Below are positions 5,691-7,899 of a stretch of 7,899 nt of DNA, piece after piece. Origin of the DNA: Psychroflexus sp. (GTDB lineage: Bacteria; Bacteroidota; Bacteroidia; Flavobacteriales; Flavobacteriaceae); contig PXBV01000278.1 of NCBI GenBank assembly GCA_003565575.1, forward strand, positions 1-7,899, given 5' to 3'. Positions within the stretch are counted from its first letter, which is position 1. Every line of letters starts with the position of its first letter. The notes under the pieces are model-generated. The model was not told the origin of the DNA and searched no databases. It saw only the letters and a list, made by a program, of their open reading frames with translations. A program made the translations under genes and the position numbers.

Positions 5691-7538
5691 ATGAGTAGTA
5701 TTATTCACTTATTACCAGACCATGTTGCCAATCAAATTGCCGCCGGGGAAGTTGTACAACGTCCAGCATCTGTTGTAAAAGAACTTCTAGAAAATGCCGT
5801 AGATGCACAAGCAACTTCTATTACATTAGTGGTAAAAGACGGTGGTAAATCCCTTATTCAAGTTGTAGACAACGGTACTGGAATGGGAGATACAGATGCC
5901 CGCTTGTCTTTTGAAAGACATGCAACGTCTAAAATAAATACGGCAGAGGACTTGTTTCGTTTGCAGACCAAAGGCTTTAGAGGAGAGGCTCTAGCTTCAA
6001 TAGCTGCTGTTGCGCATGTAGAAATGAAAACAAAGTTAGAAACAGATGATATAGGAACGCATCTTATTGTAGAAGGAAGCGCAATTGTACAACAAGAGCC
6101 TTGTGTAACTCCTGTTGGTACATCAATAGCGGTTAAAAACCTTTTTTTTAATATTCCTGCCCGCCGTAACTTTTTAAAATCCACAACAGTGGAACAAAAA
6201 CATGTTATAGATGAGTTTCAACGTGTTGCTTTGGTGCATCCTTCCATCGCTTTTAAGCTCATACATAATGGTAGCGAACTTTTTCAACTTCCGTCATCCA
6301 ATTTAAGACAGCGTGTTGTTGGGGTGATGGGTTCCAAAACTAATCAAAAATGGGTGCCCGTTAATGAAGAAACCGATTTGATAAAGCTCACTGGATTTGT
6401 TGGAAAGCCAGAATTTGCAAAAAAGTCTAGAGGAGAACAGTTTTTCTTTGTTAATGATAGATTTATTAAACATCCATATTTGCATCATGCAGTGAGTAAC
6501 GCTTTTGAAGGATTACTTAAAGATAAAGCATATCCTTCTTATTTTCTGTATTTACAGGTAGATCCAAAATCTATAGATATTAATATTCATCCCACCAAAA
6601 CAGAAGTGAAATTTGATAATGAACATGCCATCTATTCAATTTTAAGGAGTAGTGTAAAGCATAGTTTAGGACAATTTAGTGTTGCACCAGTATTAGATTT
6701 TAACAAAGACTCAAGTATGGAACTTGAGTATACAAAACATAAATCAAAAGCTAAACTGCCTTCTATAGATGTAGATAGAAACTTTAATCCATTTGAAGCG
6801 GAAAAGGATTCTACTTTTTCAAAAAAGAAGCATTCACACTCAATTCCCTCTAAGACAAATTCTCACTGGGAAGCTTTATATACAGAAAAAGAATTTGATG
6901 AGAATATTTTAAACATAGAAGTGGAGAGCGAGACTGTATCTCCGCAGCTTTTTCAATCTAAAGATTTTGGCTATGACTCTTCAGGAACCTTTCAGCTTCA
7001 ACGGAAATACATCATCACTTCCACAAAATCTGAAATGATTATTATTGATCAACACAGGGCTCATTTTAGAATTTTATACGAAGAATTATTGAAAAACATA
7101 ACAGCACAACCTGCATTGAGTCAGCAGCTTTTATTTCCTCTCAAACTCCAACTCGACACCAATGAACTACGTGTATTCAAAATTTTGAAAGCGTCCTTAT
7201 CTAATGCAGGGTTTTCTATTTCTGAAGTAGGTGAAGATTTTGTTACAATAAATGGAATCCCCAACAGGCTTCCCGAAAGTGAAACTTCAATATTGTTGGA
7301 CCAACTTTTATCTGACTTTGATAATGATATTCCAGACTCAGGTTTTGAACAGACAGACAGGCTCGCTAAGTCCCTTGCAAAAGGCATGGCTATAAAAAAT
7401 GGAACCTTACTGCAAAAGGAAGAACAAACAGAACTTGTAAATCTGTTATTTTCTTGTAAAGAACCTATGTTAACTCCTTTAAATCGCTTAGTTTTCGTGA
7501 AACAATCTGCTGCAGATTTTGATAAAAAATTTATGTAA
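5691..7538 (+). CDS. mutL: DNA mismatch repair protein MutL
   Basis: A 615-residue MutL, usual length. It couples MutS mismatch recognition to downstream strand removal. The N-terminal GHKL ATPase (1 to about 335) is intact: ELLENAVDA (31-39, catalytic Glu31 and Asn35), DNGTGM (60-65), ATSK (78-81), KGFRGEAL (94-101) and NLFFNIPARRNFLKS (150-164). A polar, low-complexity linker covers about 336-425. The C-terminal dimerisation domain (about 430-615) contains QQLLFP (478-483), which matches the sliding-clamp binding motif QxLxxP. The endonuclease motif DQHA(x)2E(x)4E is degenerate, DQHRAHFRILYE (453-464), and the usual C-terminal CPHGRP-like motif is replaced by CKEPMLTPLNR (589-599). The start at 5691 gives the canonical MutL opening IIHLLPDHVANQIAAGEVV. 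It follows the small membrane protein by 3 bp and abuts the rhomboid gene. Confidence 0.97.
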   Translation: MSSIIHLLPDHVANQIAAGEVVQRPASVVKELLENAVDAQATSITLVVKDGGKSLIQVVDNGTGMGDTDARLSFERHATSKINTAEDLFRLQTKGFRGEALASIAAVAHVEMKTKLETDDIGTHLIVEGSAIVQQEPCVTPVGTSIAVKNLFFNIPARRNFLKSTTVEQKHVIDEFQRVALVHPSIAFKLIHNGSELFQLPSSNLRQRVVGVMGSKTNQKWVPVNEETDLIKLTGFVGKPEFAKKSRGEQFFFVNDRFIKHPYLHHAVSNAFEGLLKDKAYPSYFLYLQVDPKSIDINIHPTKTEVKFDNEHAIYSILRSSVKHSLGQFSVAPVLDFNKDSSMELEYTKHKSKAKLPSIDVDRNFNPFEAEKDSTFSKKKHSHSIPSKTNSHWEALYTEKEFDENILNIEVESETVSPQLFQSKDFGYDSSGTFQLQRKYIITSTKSEMIIIDQHRAHFRILYEELLKNITAQPALSQQLLFPLKLQLDTNELRVFKILKASLSNAGFSISEVGEDFVTINGIPNRLPESETSILLDQLLSDFDNDIPDSGFEQTDRLAKSLAKGMAIKNGTLLQKEEQTELVNLLFSCKEPMLTPLNRLVFVKQSAADFDKKFM

Positions 7539-7899
7539 ATGGGAAGAATTACAGACACTGTAAAAGTTTTGTTGATTGCCAATATTTTATTCTTCTTTGG
7601 CACCAATTATCTTGGAGATTATGCATATAAGATTTTTGCACTTTGGTTTCCAGAAAATCCTAATTTTGGGTTTTGGCAAATCATTACTCACATGTTTATG
7701 CATGGGAGTTTCTCACATATTCTATTCAATATGTTTGCACTTTACATGTTTGGAAGCTTACTAGAACAATACCTGGGGCAAAGTAAGTTTTTATTTATTT
7801 ATTTTTCTGCTGGAATTGGAGCTGCTGGATTTCAAATTTTGTTTAGTTACATAGCTTTTAATGACGCTTACCAAGCCTATTTAGATGCAGGAGTTGGAC
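7539..7899 (+). CDS. Rhomboid family intramembrane serine protease, C-terminus cut by window edge
   Basis: Read directly: ATG at 7539-7541, immediately after the mutL TAA, opens a frame of 120 codons that runs past the right edge. A short N-terminus leads into a first membrane segment (about 8-22), a loop with FGFWQIITHMFMHG (43-56), then SHILFNMFALYMFGSLLE (59-76), where His60 and Asn64 match the HxxxN pair (GlpG His150 and Asn154) that forms the oxyanion hole. A third hydrophobic segment (about 83-106) follows. Rhomboids cleave membrane proteins within the bilayer using a Ser-His dyad. The catalytic GxSG serine and the later histidine lie beyond the window, so activity cannot be judged. The internal ATG at 7576 in another frame is a shadow. 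The tight junction with mutL implies co-expression, though no shared function is known. Confidence 0.93.
   Translation, partial: MGRITDTVKVLLIANILFFFGTNYLGDYAYKIFALWFPENPNFGFWQIITHMFMHGSFSHILFNMFALYMFGSLLEQYLGQSKFLFIYFSAGIGAAGFQILFSYIAFNDAYQAYLDAGVG

Noticed and set aside
5858..6184. A 108-codon minus-strand frame within mutL.
   Set aside because: It is antisense to the conserved MutL ATPase motifs, whose codon constraints keep the opposite frame open.
7121..7606. A 161-codon minus-strand frame across the mutL end.
   Set aside because: It lies antisense to the conserved MutL C-terminal domain and the rhomboid start, is rich in Ser and Lys in a shadow-like way, and shows no recognisable domain.
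1..7899. Defence island, phage, transposon, CRISPR or toxin-antitoxin system.
   Set aside because: All genes belong to conserved chromosomal housekeeping or lipoprotein families, with no repeats, integrase, transposase or effector domains seen on either strand.

Overview
The window is a stretch of low-GC chromosome from a member of the Bacteroidota, most likely a Flavobacteriaceae species. The reasons are the protein signatures, the lack of Shine-Dalgarno sequences before most starts, promoter candidates of the TAnnTTTG type, and a gene order (recF / TPR protein / ribH / small membrane protein / mutL / rhomboid) that I recall as typical of that family. No RNA genes, mobile elements, CRISPR arrays or phage genes were seen. 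It reads as a conserved housekeeping region, not an accessory island, and I found no convincing new multi-gene system.

Left half (1-3897, all minus strand): a divergent control region at 3898-4036 drives recF leftward. recF is followed by a small lipoprotein (11-bp overlap), a DciA-like DUF721 protein (11-bp overlap) and an alpha/beta hydrolase-OsmC fusion (start codon directly after the previous stop). This looks like one tightly coupled operon joining DNA replication/repair to a redox or detoxification enzyme. After a 78-bp gap comes a second lipoprotein, cut by the left window edge, which may have its own promoter.

Right half (4037-7899, all plus strand): a membrane-anchored TPR protein and lumazine synthase (ribH) are 5 bp apart. 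A 74-bp gap with a promoter-like element leads to a small tail-anchored membrane protein, then mutL, then a rhomboid protease cut by the right edge. The last three follow each other with 3-bp and 0-bp gaps.

The points most worth a second look are: a MutL that keeps its ATPase and a clamp-binding motif but has a degenerate endonuclease motif; the unexplained small membrane protein between ribH and mutL, whose homologues may be misnamed riboflavin synthase; the DciA-like gene in the recF operon; and the repeated stop-start abutments suggesting translational coupling.
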